From: Fischerella muscicola SAG 1427-1 = PCC 73103
GTDB lineage: Bacteria; Cyanobacteriota; Cyanobacteriia; Cyanobacteriales; Nostocaceae
Direction: 5' to 3'
DNA: 64,000 bases
NCBI RefSeq assembly: GCF_000317245.1
Contig: NZ_AJLJ01000061.1
Span: forward strand, 62,001 to 126,000
Position numbers and translations under genes: made by a program. The notes below the pieces were generated by a model. The model was not told the DNA's origin. It saw only the letters and a program-made list of their open reading frames with translations, and did no database searches. Shown in pieces: positions 35,875 to 45,174 of this stretch (position 1 is the first letter of the stretch; every line of letters begins with the position of its first letter).

Positions 35875-36444
35875 TTAGATTCCGACTTGAGAATAGGGTT
35901 GAATGCTGTTAGTTTGAATTTGAAAATCCTCAAATCTTACCTCAAAACCATCGCTTTGTGGACAAGCACATACTAATCCTACCTGTACTGTTTCTTGATC
36001 AGTTAGGCACACTAACGTGAGTGTCATGTAATCTTTTCCATCGATAGAATACAGTACTTCTATGGTGTCGCCTCTGCGCTGCAAACGTAACCACAAGCAA
36101 TCAGGATGATTTGCTAGTGGTACAATCGACCAGTCAGAGTCGTTTTGAGTGATTACCGCACTGACATAATGTGTCTCATTTACAAATTCAACGGTAGATT
36201 TGAGCCAAGTTTTCTCATCGACACGAATCATTAATCCTGCATGATCGCATGAGTTTTGATAATTACCTATAATTTTGGCTTGAGCAGTAAAATCACCTGT
36301 CACTTCTCGATAATAAAAATTGCCATTATCACGGATACAGTATTGAGTTCTACGCCAAAAATCTGTTTTTGCTCCTGAAGTAACGGTGATCACTCCCTCT
36401 TGTTGTTCCCACACTGGCGGTTCGTTGTACCATTTCATAAGCAT
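35875..36444 (-). CDS. DUF1349 (beta-jellyroll) protein
   Basis: The 189-residue protein is a soluble beta-rich domain of the DUF1349 family, related to concanavalin-like lectin/glucanase folds. Supporting segments are WYNEPPVWEQQEGVITVTSG, TDFWRRTQYCIRDNGNFYYR, AGLMIRVDEKTWLKSTVEFV and LWLRLQRRGDTIEVLYSIDG. Family members may bind or remodel carbohydrate, but no catalytic residue can be assigned here. A start at the third codon (MKWYNEPP) is an alternative to the listed ATG. It is a single gene. Confidence 0.85.
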   Translation of the reverse strand: MLMKWYNEPPVWEQQEGVITVTSGAKTDFWRRTQYCIRDNGNFYYREVTGDFTAQAKIIGNYQNSCDHAGLMIRVDEKTWLKSTVEFVNETHYVSAVITQNDSDWSIVPLANHPDCLWLRLQRRGDTIEVLYSIDGKDYMTLTLVCLTDQETVQVGLVCACPQSDGFEVRFEDFQIQTNSIQPYSQVGI

Positions 36445-36635
36445 AGGTAGATTTTAGGTTAAATTTTATAGTTTCTAACCTCATTATTATTTATTAGTTA
36501 TTGCATTTATATAAATTCTTCCAATAAAGATAGTTTTTTGAGTTCATCCATCAATAGAAGTATATATACATTACCTGGTTGTTTTTCAATATTTATGAAG
36601 AATAATAGAAGCCAATTGTTGTAAAAATTATCGAA

Positions 36636-36740
36636 TATAGCAATCCTAAATCATTTGCTCCAGACAAGATCCCCGACTTCTCTCAGAAGTCGGGGCTCTT
36701 GAGTTTCGCATTCTCTCACAACTTAATTAGGATTGCTATA
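36636..36740. mobile_element. Hairpin MITE-like repeat, copy E (best preserved)
   Basis: The ends are perfect terminal inverted repeats: TATAGCAATCCTAA at 36636-36649 and its complement at 36727-36740. The middle carries GATCCCCGACTTCT facing AGAAGTCGGGG. At 105 bases with no coding capacity it fits a miniature inverted-repeat element. The remaining spacer (36445-36829) holds the DUF1349 promoter region and nothing else identified. Confidence 0.75.
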
Positions 36741-36829
36741 ATCTTTACAAGGTTGTTAATAAAGCTCTCAAAAATATTTAATTAAAATCCTTGTCTCCCT
36801 TCTTCCTTTGTCCCCGATCAATAGCTAGC

Positions 36830-38188
36830 TCAAAAATATTCTACCCGTGCATCAAAACCGCGATCGCGTAACTGGCTAGAACGTTTTTCGGCTTCGGAGC
36901 GATCGCGAAATGCACCTGCATTCACAAATTCTCCCAAATTTGACCGCATTGTAAAAGCTTGGGGTACAAACTGACGAACTTGATCCAGAGTATTGGCATC
37001 GCGAATTGGTACAATTACCACATAGCGATTCTCAACTGCTGAATTTTGTACTCCAGTAGGATTGCTGTTTGTTAACCCTAATGCTTGCCAAGTTTGAAAA
37101 TCTACAATTCCTGTAGGATTGAGTCTAGCAGTTTGCTGAAATTGGGCAACAGCATCTCTAGTTTCCGTGCCATAGTAACCTGTAATATCTCGATTAAATA
37201 ATCCTTTTTGACGTAAACTTTGTTGTACAGCGACAACACGCGGACTATTTTCACCTAAACAGATAAAACCGCTTGTTGGTGAACACCCAGAGTTATTGAC
37301 ATTTGAGTTGTTCACATTTACTGAGTTGTTCACATTTACTGAGTTGTTCACATTTACTGAGTTGTTCACATTTACATAGTTGGCGTTTGTAGCTATTGCT
37401 GTCCAAGTTTGTCCATCAACAATTCCATTCGCTGTGAGTCCATTATCGCGCTGAAAACGTACTACAGCATCTTTGGTGACAGAACCAAAATTACCAGTGG
37501 GAGTCGCTTGGAAATAACCCAACTTTGCCAAGTTTCTTTGTAATTGTAATACTTGTGGCCCGGCATCACCTTCATTCCAGGCATTGGGATAATTATCAAC
37601 TCCACCACTGACAGCATTATTTGATTTTTTATTTGATCTTGATGCCAAACTAGTACGTATGACTTGCAAAGTGTTTCCACCAGCAACACCATCAGCCTGC
37701 AATTTTTTGGATTGCTGAAATTTAATCACAGCTTGTTGTGTTTCTTGACCAAAGTAACCTGTAACTGGGCCATTAAAGTAACCCAATGTCCGCAAAGATT
37801 TTTGCAGTTGTGTGACTGCTGACCCCCTACTACCTACCTTGAGAACGTTACTGGTGCTAGTGCTACCACTTGATTGTTTAGATTGACATGCAGCTTGTAG
37901 CGATCGCTGAGTTTGTGGCCCCACCTGGCCAATCGCAGAAATTTTCTTTGCTTGCTGGAATTTTTTGACAGCATTTTCAGTTAAGGGGCCAAAATTGCCG
38001 TTGATCGGCCCATTGTAGTATCCTAGCTTTTGCAAACATCTCTGGACACTCGTGACTTGAGGCCCACTATTACCTCTTCCTAATGCTAATGCTTGTTCTG
38101 CGAAATTGATCACTCCTAAAATCAATGCTACAGATAAAAGCCGCATTGCCGCACCACTAGATAATTTCTGCCAATTCCAGTTAGTCAT
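36830..38188 (-). CDS. Peptidoglycan-binding protein with four PG_binding_1 repeats and SPOR-like C-terminus
   Basis: The 452-residue exported protein has a signal peptide (about 10-36), then four peptidoglycan-binding repeats near 38-95, 116-175, 206-264 and 308-366. Each repeat has the pattern G..G..V..LQ..L..LGY..G...G.FG..T..AV..FQ. Between repeats three and four is a low-complexity linker of repeated VNVNNS units. The C-terminal 65 residues (VVIVPIRDANTLDQVRQFVP to RGFDARVEYF) resemble a SPOR domain, which also binds septal glycan. It has no catalytic domain, so it is probably a wall-anchoring or scaffold protein. Confidence 0.88.
   Translation of the reverse strand: MTNWNWQKLSSGAAMRLLSVALILGVINFAEQALALGRGNSGPQVTSVQRCLQKLGYYNGPINGNFGPLTENAVKKFQQAKKISAIGQVGPQTQRSLQAACQSKQSSGSTSTSNVLKVGSRGSAVTQLQKSLRTLGYFNGPVTGYFGQETQQAVIKFQQSKKLQADGVAGGNTLQVIRTSLASRSNKKSNNAVSGGVDNYPNAWNEGDAGPQVLQLQRNLAKLGYFQATPTGNFGSVTKDAVVRFQRDNGLTANGIVDGQTWTAIATNANYVNVNNSVNVNNSVNVNNSVNVNNSNVNNSGCSPTSGFICLGENSPRVVAVQQSLRQKGLFNRDITGYYGTETRDAVAQFQQTARLNPTGIVDFQTWQALGLTNSNPTGVQNSAVENRYVVIVPIRDANTLDQVRQFVPQAFTMRSNLGEFVNAGAFRDRSEAEKRSSQLRDRGFDARVEYF
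37304..37375. repeat. 18-base in-frame tandem repeat in the peptidoglycan-binding gene
   Basis: GAGTTGTTCACATTTACT is repeated about four times with no frame disruption and encodes the Val-Asn-rich linker on the minus strand. Near-identity of the units implies recent expansion, so the copy number may vary between strains. Confidence 0.8.
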
Positions 38189-38418
38189 ATTATTAAAAAG
38201 TAAATATTTAGAGTTTTTGTCACGGATGACTCTGTATTTTTTACTACTAAAACATTTTTATTTACTCAAATAGAAATTAAAGTTGTATTTTACAGAGAAA
38301 TATAGCATTCTCTATAAAAATTACATAAGAATTTAGTATTTTTTAGTACCAGAGTTTATTTTTTATAAAAAAATTATTTTAATGTTTGTGTAAAAAATAC
38401 TTCATACTTCCTGCTTCT

Positions 38419-40296
38419 TTACGGAGCGATCGCTCTTGGTAGAACAAGAGTAAAGGTAGTAGAAATTGCTGTACTTTCAACCTTAATAGAAGCTTTTAAA
38501 TGTTTTGCCAGTTTCTGCACTAGTGCTAATCCTAATCCAGTTCCACCGTACCGCGAAGGATGATGTTGGGGAAGGCGGTAAAAGGGATCGAAAATACGTA
38601 CAAGCTCACTAGTGTCTATTCTCACACCAGAGTTACTAATTCTGATCTCTACGGTTTCCTCTGTTGCACATGCAGCAACAGTAATTGATTCACCCGCAGG
38701 TGTATATTTACAGGCGTTACTGAGTAATTCTGTAACAATACGTTCTAAGTCAGTGATATCTGTTTCTAAAGGTGGGAGTTCTGCACCCAGATGCAAAAAT
38801 AACTGTTGCTGCTGACAAATAGTAACTTCTCGAAAAGATTCAACAATCGGAGGGAGCCAACTATTGAGATCAATCACGATTACAGTCAAAACTTCGGCTT
38901 CTGCTTCCAAATATGTAAGTGAAAGCAGATCATTAATCAGTTTGCTTTCTCGTTGACATTCGTTCTGTAAAATCTGCAATAGTTGTGACACTATATCTGT
39001 GTCTAATAATGTTTCTTGGTTGATAATTGCTTCTAGGGTTTGTACGGCTAGGCTAATACTGGTGATTGGTGTTCTCAATTCATGGGAAAGGGATCTGAGA
39101 AATTCGTGTTTGAGATTGTCCAGTTTTTCGAGTTGGTTTACCTGTGCCTGGGCTAGTTGATAAAGTTTAGCTTGGCGAATTGCGATCGCACATTGATTTG
39201 CTATTTGTTGTACCAGCTTAATTTCCGATTCTACAAACGGTTCTTGAGTCACTTTTGTGAGCCAAATATTTCCCATCACCGTTTCGGCGTCAAAAATGGG
39301 ACAAGCTAGCTGTGTCACCATAACTAAATTAGGATTCCAATCTCTTAAAACTTCACTAAATTGCAACGGCTGTTTTTGTAATAATATTTGATACAGTTTG
39401 GGAAAATCTGCAACCTGTCGTTTCATTCCTTGATAGACGGAAGCGATTGTATTGTATTCGTGGGCGATAGTAGCGAAAGTATAATTGGTATCATATAATT
39501 CGATATGGCAATGCTCGACCTGTAATAACTGTGCTAATTCAGCAATAGCAGTCTCTAAAACATGATCTATCTCTATATAATCACGTATTTCTTCGGTGAT
39601 TTTTCTTACTAATTGTTCAGACTCCTGTAACTTCCTTTCAGTTTGCAGATGTTGCACCTGTTGACGTAGTTCTGACTGTTGGATAGCAATACTAATTTGG
39701 GTTGCTAATTGCTTGAGCAAATCAATTTCTGTTTGTAGCCATTGTCGTGGTTCACAACAATGCTGTGCTATTAACAATCCCCAAAGCTCTTGCTGAAATA
39801 TAATCGGTACTACGAGATTAGCTCTGACTTGCAAAGAGGAGAGAAAATCTATCTGATAAGGATGCAATCCAGCCGCGTAAATATCTTCTACAATCTGCAT
39901 ACAACCACGCTTGTAGCGTTCTGCGTGTTTTTCGCTAAAGCAAGAGTCTGTGATCTTCATTCCTAAGAGTGGACTACCCGCAGCAATAGTAGATTCTGCA
40001 ACTATAGTCCCGCTATCACCAGAATCCAGATGGTAAATCAGGACGCGATCGCTTAGTAATTGCCTTCGTAATTCTTTAACTGTAAAATTCAGAATCGTAT
40101 TTAAATCAATAGATTGACAAATTAGTTGAGCGATCGCGCTCAATATCTGATTGGAATTACTTCCATCTTCTAAATCTGTATCGATTTGAAATTTTTGACA
40201 GACAGGTTGTGCTAATTCTGCGGTAGATTCTGATGGATTGATATTCATGCGAGAGTCCCTGGTTGGTTTACTGACTCTACTAGGTCTTCTCTCCAT
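38419..40296 (-). CDS. GAF-GAF sensor histidine kinase
   Basis: The 625-residue soluble kinase has two GAF domains (about 48-205 and 228-378), a dimerisation domain with the phospho-accepting histidine in SLSHELRTPITSI (about 402-414), and a HATPase domain with the N-box ELLSNACKYTPAG and YGGTGLGLALVQKLAKHLKA. The first GAF is of the cyanobacteriochrome/phytochrome lineage (VEDIYAAGL, then LQVRANLVVPI) and keeps a DSCF motif at about 117-120, but the usual bilin-attaching Cys-His is Tyr-Gln at 147-148. No response regulator is adjacent. An internal ATG at 40248, with AGGGA upstream, may be the true start. Confidence 0.9.
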   Translation of the reverse strand: MERRPSRVSKPTRDSRMNINPSESTAELAQPVCQKFQIDTDLEDGSNSNQILSAIAQLICQSIDLNTILNFTVKELRRQLLSDRVLIYHLDSGDSGTIVAESTIAAGSPLLGMKITDSCFSEKHAERYKRGCMQIVEDIYAAGLHPYQIDFLSSLQVRANLVVPIIFQQELWGLLIAQHCCEPRQWLQTEIDLLKQLATQISIAIQQSELRQQVQHLQTERKLQESEQLVRKITEEIRDYIEIDHVLETAIAELAQLLQVEHCHIELYDTNYTFATIAHEYNTIASVYQGMKRQVADFPKLYQILLQKQPLQFSEVLRDWNPNLVMVTQLACPIFDAETVMGNIWLTKVTQEPFVESEIKLVQQIANQCAIAIRQAKLYQLAQAQVNQLEKLDNLKHEFLRSLSHELRTPITSISLAVQTLEAIINQETLLDTDIVSQLLQILQNECQRESKLINDLLSLTYLEAEAEVLTVIVIDLNSWLPPIVESFREVTICQQQQLFLHLGAELPPLETDITDLERIVTELLSNACKYTPAGESITVAACATEETVEIRISNSGVRIDTSELVRIFDPFYRLPQHHPSRYGGTGLGLALVQKLAKHLKASIKVESTAISTTFTLVLPRAIAP

Positions 40297-40867
40297 AAAA
40301 TAATATCTAATTGTAGTAAATGCCTTTAAGCACCTCAGATCAATACTAAGAAGCCTTTGTGGACTAAAATTCTATCCTATGCACTGCTGATGAAAAATTT
40401 AGTAAAGCTTATAGTTGCTCAACCTAGTTAAGTTTTAACTGGTTATAGAGCTTCAAATATATAAATTGCAGGATAATGGCAAATAGTTAAGTTATTTGCT
40501 GTATCTTTTTTAGCATTTTTGCATAAATTCATTTTACAAAAACTTGCTATGTCACTAAATTTTATAAATCTTAATATCTATGCAGATAAATAAGTAATAT
40601 GAATTTGAAAAAAGAATGCGACAGATGAATTCTGTTGTAGAGACGCGATAAATCGCGTCTGATTTATCGCGTCTGATTTATCGCGTCTCATATTCTGAAG
40701 GTATCGCAAACATTTTTTGAATCGGTATAATATGAGTAGGGGAGGCAAAAAGCCGCGTGGATGTTCCTCCCGCTTTATTGCCGTTGTATTATGGCGGAAC
40801 GCCTAACGCACCCCACGAAATACTTAGATAATTAATTGATTTTTTGGTATTCCTAACTCAATAACTG
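40297..40867. other. Spacer with dispersed repeat
   Basis: About 570 bases between the kinase gene and glcD. The part nearest the kinase is AT-rich and should contain its promoter. Positions 40637-40730 hold the repeat listed next. A GC-richer block follows (GGGGAGGCAAAAAGCCGC near 40739-40756). I see no gene. Confidence 0.5.
40637..40730. repeat. Dispersed repeat with internal 15-base tandem units
   Basis: The segment starts GTAGAGACGCGATAAATCGC, carries about three TCGCGTCTGATTTAT units in tandem (40653-40690), and ends CAAACATTTTTTGAATCGGT. The order of words matches 20294-20360, which has only one unit, so the tandem part expanded in this copy or contracted in the other. Confidence 0.65.
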
Positions 40868-42355
40868 TTAAAAACGATCTACCCCATCTATTGCCTCAAA
40901 CTTCTTACTACTCTCACCCATAGCCTTTGCAGCTTCTCCACAGGTGCGCGGCGTCGGAAAAATCTTCTCTGGATTCGCTAAACCTTGAGGATTAAAAACT
41001 TGCCGTACCCATTGCATAGTTTCTAAATCAGCTTCCGTAAACATCTCTGGCATGTAACATTTTTTATCTGCTCCAATTCCGTGTTCACCAGAAATACTAC
41101 CACCAACTCTCACACATAACTTGAGAATTTCTCCCCCCACTTCTTCCACTATTTCTAATGCACCTGGAACAGAATTATCAAACAAAATTAATGGGTGAAG
41201 ATTGCCATCACCAGCATGAAAAACATTGGCAATCTGATACCCATATTTTTGGCTCAATGTCTCAATCTCTTGCAAGACATAAGCTAACTGAGTCCGAGGA
41301 ATTACTCCATCCTGTACATAATAATCTGGACTCAAATGTCCAGCCGCAGCAAACGCAGCTTTGCGTCCCTTCCATAATTTTAATCGCGTATCTGGATCAC
41401 TGGCAGAAGTCACATTACGCGCTCCGTTTTGTTGACAAATTTCCGCGATTCTTTGTTTATTTGTTGCAACTTCTACAGCCAAACCATCAATTTCTATTAA
41501 TAGAATTGCCACAGCATCACGGGGATAACAATTTGTTTTCACCACATCTTCCACAGCATTGATGCTGAGATTATCCATAATTTCCATACCACCAGGAATA
41601 ATCCCCGCACTGATAATATCAGAAACACTCGCCCCCGCTGCTTCAATACTCGTAAAATCTGCCAACAACACACAGATTGATTCTGCACTTTTGAGGATTC
41701 GCAGCGTAATTTCCGTAGCGATACCCAAAGTTCCTTCCGAACCAACAAATATACCCGTTAAATCATAACCAGGCATTTCGGGAATTTCTCCGCCCAAATC
41801 TAAAATTTCGCCTTCAGGAGTGACTATTTTCAATCCCAAAACATGGTTTGTTGTCACACCATACTTGAGACAATGCACACCCCCCGAATTTTCCGCAACA
41901 TTACCACCAATAGAGCAGATAATTTGACTGGAGGGATCTGGAGCGTAGTAAAAACCAGCACCACTAACAGTTTGCGTTACCCAGTTATTAATTACCCCTG
42001 GTTGAACAACAACACGCTGATTTTCTAAATCTATATTCAGAATTTGCCGCATTAAAGAAGTAACAATCAAAACACTATTTTCAATTGGCAAAGCCCCACC
42101 TGATAAACCAGTACCAGAACCACGAGCAATAAAGGGGACAGAGTATTTATTGCATATCTTTACTACTGTTGCCACTTGTTCTGTAGTTCTTGGTAGCACC
42201 ACCACCGCCGGGCGTTGGCGATAGCTAGTGAGTCCATCGCATTCATAAGTGATCAGTTCTTCGCGGCGTTGCACAACACCATTTTTGCCAACTGCTGCTT
42301 CAAATTCCTTGATAATGGGTTGCCAGTTGCGTTGTTGTTTGTCTTGGGTGAGCAT
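40868..42355 (-). CDS. glcD: Glycolate oxidase/dehydrogenase subunit GlcD-like FAD-linked oxidase
   Basis: The 495-residue flavoprotein oxidises glycolate (or a related 2-hydroxy acid such as D-lactate) to the keto acid, a role in cyanobacterial photorespiration. The N-terminal FAD-binding domain has VPFIARGSGTGLSGGALPIE, RVVVQPGVINNW and GGNVAENSGGVHCLKYG with TTNHVLGL. The C-terminal FAD-oxidase domain has ANVFHAGDGNLHPLILFD and SGEHGIGADKKCYM. The length is typical of GlcD. The companion subunits GlcE and GlcF are not adjacent, as is common in cyanobacteria. D-lactate preference cannot be excluded from sequence alone. Confidence 0.93.
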   Translation of the reverse strand: MLTQDKQQRNWQPIIKEFEAAVGKNGVVQRREELITYECDGLTSYRQRPAVVVLPRTTEQVATVVKICNKYSVPFIARGSGTGLSGGALPIENSVLIVTSLMRQILNIDLENQRVVVQPGVINNWVTQTVSGAGFYYAPDPSSQIICSIGGNVAENSGGVHCLKYGVTTNHVLGLKIVTPEGEILDLGGEIPEMPGYDLTGIFVGSEGTLGIATEITLRILKSAESICVLLADFTSIEAAGASVSDIISAGIIPGGMEIMDNLSINAVEDVVKTNCYPRDAVAILLIEIDGLAVEVATNKQRIAEICQQNGARNVTSASDPDTRLKLWKGRKAAFAAAGHLSPDYYVQDGVIPRTQLAYVLQEIETLSQKYGYQIANVFHAGDGNLHPLILFDNSVPGALEIVEEVGGEILKLCVRVGGSISGEHGIGADKKCYMPEMFTEADLETMQWVRQVFNPQGLANPEKIFPTPRTCGEAAKAMGESSKKFEAIDGVDRF

Positions 42356-42458
42356 AGGTTTTGTGGAAAGAAAGATGCGATCGCTTGTGTGAGTTGGTCT
42401 AATTAATATTGTTACAGGTGTTTTATTGAATCAACTAACCTAGAAATATCGCTCTCAA

Positions 42459-43160
42459 GTGGTGGATAAACTCATGGTTGAGCAACTTTTAATCAATAAT
42501 GATGATTACTATGTGCCAGATGCTAGCCAGCTAGTTACTGAAGATGATACGCCTGTGGATAATTTTGCCACGGAAAAACAACAACGCCTGTTAATTACCT
42601 CTCTTTACAGTTCATTACAAAACCAGACTTTTTTAGCTGCTGCTAATGTCGGTATATATCATACTGACGGACAGTCTCCGATTATACCTGATGTTTTTCT
42701 CAGCCTAGATGTGCAAGTGCCACAAAACTGGTGGGAGAAACAAAACCGTTGTTATATGCTTTGGAAGTTTGGCAAACCCCCGGAAGTTGTGATTGAAATA
42801 GTCTCTAATAAAGAAGGTGATGAACTAGGCAGTAAACTCAAAACTTACGAACACATGCGGGCAAGTTACTACGTAATATACGACCCAACTCAGCAATTAT
42901 CACAGCAGGCGTTGCGTATTTATGAAATTCGCGGTAGGCGCTATTTTGAAACATCTGAAACTTGGTTGGAACAAGTCGGTTTAGGCTTAACTCTTTGGCA
43001 AGGTGAATTTGAAGGTAGACAAGACATGTGGTTACGCTGGTGCTACCAAGATGGTACGCTGCTAGCAACTGGAGATGAACGTGCAAAAGTTGCTGAACAA
43101 CGCGCTACACAATTAGCTGAAAAACTGCGATCGCTTGGCATCGATCCAGAAAATCTCTAG
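42459..43160 (+). CDS. Uma2 family putative restriction endonuclease-like protein (second copy)
   Basis: The 233-residue Uma2 protein shows AANVGIYHTDGQSPIIPDVF with the active-site-region aspartate, PPEVVIEIVSNKEGDELGSK with the E-x-V/S-K core of a PD-(D/E)XK nuclease, and YEHMRASYYVIYDP. The C-terminal coiled stretch ends AEKLRSLGIDPENL, nearly the same ending as the first Uma2 gene at 6.6-7.3 kb. A GTG at 42459 is listed; ATG at 42474 is a plausible alternative. It is divergent from glcD and precedes the TetR gene by about 90 bases on the same strand. Confidence 0.87.
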   Translation: MVDKLMVEQLLINNDDYYVPDASQLVTEDDTPVDNFATEKQQRLLITSLYSSLQNQTFLAAANVGIYHTDGQSPIIPDVFLSLDVQVPQNWWEKQNRCYMLWKFGKPPEVVIEIVSNKEGDELGSKLKTYEHMRASYYVIYDPTQQLSQQALRIYEIRGRRYFETSETWLEQVGLGLTLWQGEFEGRQDMWLRWCYQDGTLLATGDERAKVAEQRATQLAEKLRSLGIDPENL

Positions 43161-43251
43161 AGACTTGCATAAAATTTCATTCAACCATCTTGCCAAGTCT
43201 TGCTTGTAAATTTATTATATAACTAACGTTCGATATAAATTTTCTACATCA

Positions 43252-43830
43252 ATGCCGAAGATTGTTGATCATGAACAATATCGCCAAGAATTGTTGATAA
43301 AATCCTTTGATCTATTTGCAGAAAAAGGCTATGCATCAATCACGATGCGCGAGATAGCTAAAGGTTTAGGAGTTTCTACCGGGACACTTTATCATTACTT
43401 TCCTAGTAAAGAAGCTTTATTTTTGCAGTTGATTGAAGAATTAACAAAGCAGGATATTCTTAATTTTTTAGCTGAAGCAGGAGATGCTCAAACTTTAGCA
43501 GAACGCATCAAAACTTTGATGAATTTTGTTGCTAAAAACGAAGACTATTTTTTTAAACAAAATGTACTAATGCTTGATTTTTATCAGCAGCAAGAACGAA
43601 CTGAGGTCTTAAATAACCAGACTCTTAGAAGAGTTTGGGATGATGCCATACAAGCACTTGCAAGCTATCTAGAAATTGAAGATCGAGCGATCGCTGACTT
43701 CATATATTGTTTTGTCAACGGCTTAATTTCGGCACGAATGTTTGAAAGCGATACCATTTCTTACACTGAACAAAGCGAATTGCTAGCAAACATGTTAACT
43801 ACTTATTTGAAAGCCAAAAAAACTCATTAA
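43252..43830 (+). CDS. TetR/AcrR family transcriptional regulator
   Basis: The 192-residue DNA-binding protein has a TetR N-terminal helix-turn-helix (about 10-57) with LFAEKGYASITMREIAKGLG and VSTGTLYHYFPSKEALFLQL, and a divergent C-terminal ligand-binding domain. It is followed at 30 bases by the devB-type adaptor gene on the same strand, so it very probably controls that exporter, most likely as a repressor relieved by a ligand. The operator cannot be placed; the spacer before the gene (43161-43251) is the obvious candidate region. Confidence 0.92.
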   Translation: MPKIVDHEQYRQELLIKSFDLFAEKGYASITMREIAKGLGVSTGTLYHYFPSKEALFLQLIEELTKQDILNFLAEAGDAQTLAERIKTLMNFVAKNEDYFFKQNVLMLDFYQQQERTEVLNNQTLRRVWDDAIQALASYLEIEDRAIADFIYCFVNGLISARMFESDTISYTEQSELLANMLTTYLKAKKTH

Positions 43831-43860
43831 AACTCAGCGTTCCTCTGCGTTAAAAAAAAC

Positions 43861-45147
43861 ATGACTCAACAATTTCTTTCCAAACCTTCCACTCAAAAAC
43901 TGATCGGATTAGTCATAACAGCTACGGCTTTAACTAGTGCGATCGCTTTCTATGGAATCTCTCAATATGGCTTAGTTGGTAATTCCGAACCTCCAGCACT
44001 CGAAACACCTCCTGCTGTCAAAAAAGTTACTGCCCTCGGACGCTTGCAGCCAGAAGGAGAAGTAATTAGCCTATCTGCACCTTTAGCACTCGATGGCGAT
44101 CGCCTAGCAAAATGGTTTGTCAAAGAAAGCGATCGCGTCAACACAGGACAAGTTCTGGCAATTTTGGATTCTCAAAAACACTTGCAAGATGCTGTAGTTC
44201 AAGCAAAAGAACAAGTGAAAATTGCCCAAGCTAAACTAGCACAGGTACAAGCAGGGGCAAAAACCGGAGAAATTCAAGCACAGCAAGCAAACATTAATCG
44301 AATTCAGACAGAACAACTCACAGAAATTCAGGCACAAACAGCAACCATAGCCCGTTTAAGAGCAGAACAACAGACAGAAACCCAAGCCCAACAAGCCAAC
44401 ATCGGGCGATTAACAGCAGAATTAGCAAACGCCAAATTAGAATTCCAACGTCATCAAACACTTTATCAAGAAGGGGCAATTTCTGCATCTTTATTAGATA
44501 GCAAACGCTTGACATTTCAAACGACACAACAGCAATTAGCGGAAGCCCAAGCCAACCTCCAACGTATCCAAACATCCCGACAACAAGAACTAGCCGAAGC
44601 CCAAGCCAACCTCAGACGCATTCAAACATCCCGACAAGAAGAATTAAAATCCGCAAAAGCAACTCTGAATCAAATAGCTGAAGTTCGTCCTGTTGATGTC
44701 CAAACAGCACAAGCAGAAATAGACAATGCGATCGCCACACTCAAACAAGCACAAACTAACCTAGAACAAGCTTATATCCGCGCCCCATTTCCAGGACAAA
44801 TTCTCAAGATTCATACCCACGCTGGAGAAAAAATTGCTGATGCTGGGATTGCAGAACTCGGACAAACCAACCAGATGCTAGTAGTAGCAGAAGTTTATCA
44901 AACTGATATTGGCAAAATTCAACTTGGGCAACAAGCTGCTATTTCCGGACAGGCTTTTTCGGGAGAGTTACGAGGAAAGGTTTCACACATTGGCTTGCAG
45001 GTGAATAAACAAAACGTCTTCAGCAATGAACCAGGAGAAAATTTAGATCGCCGCGTAGTTGAAGTCAAAATTCGCCTCAACCCAGAAGATAGCAAGCGAG
45101 TGAGTAGTTTGACTAACTTACAAGTGCAGACAGCAATTGAGTTGTAA
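43861..45147 (+). CDS. devB: ABC exporter membrane fusion protein, DevB family
   Basis: The 428-residue periplasmic adaptor has an N-terminal membrane anchor (about 14-34), VTALGRLQPEGEVISLSAPL starting the biotinyl-lipoyl part, a long Ala/Gln-rich coiled-coil hairpin (about 115-295) with ELANAKLEFQRHQTLYQEGA, then AYIRAPFPGQILKIHTHAGE and a beta-barrel region. DevB proteins join DevC and DevA to an outer-membrane channel, classically to export heterocyst glycolipids. This copy belongs to a TetR-linked paralogous set, so the substrate may differ. DNA coding the hairpin is internally repetitive (GAAGCCCAAGCCAACCTC repeated). Confidence 0.88.
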   Translation: MTQQFLSKPSTQKLIGLVITATALTSAIAFYGISQYGLVGNSEPPALETPPAVKKVTALGRLQPEGEVISLSAPLALDGDRLAKWFVKESDRVNTGQVLAILDSQKHLQDAVVQAKEQVKIAQAKLAQVQAGAKTGEIQAQQANINRIQTEQLTEIQAQTATIARLRAEQQTETQAQQANIGRLTAELANAKLEFQRHQTLYQEGAISASLLDSKRLTFQTTQQQLAEAQANLQRIQTSRQQELAEAQANLRRIQTSRQEELKSAKATLNQIAEVRPVDVQTAQAEIDNAIATLKQAQTNLEQAYIRAPFPGQILKIHTHAGEKIADAGIAELGQTNQMLVVAEVYQTDIGKIQLGQQAAISGQAFSGELRGKVSHIGLQVNKQNVFSNEPGENLDRRVVEVKIRLNPEDSKRVSSLTNLQVQTAIEL

Positions 45148-45174
45148 AGTTTTTTTGCTCGTTATTTATAACGA

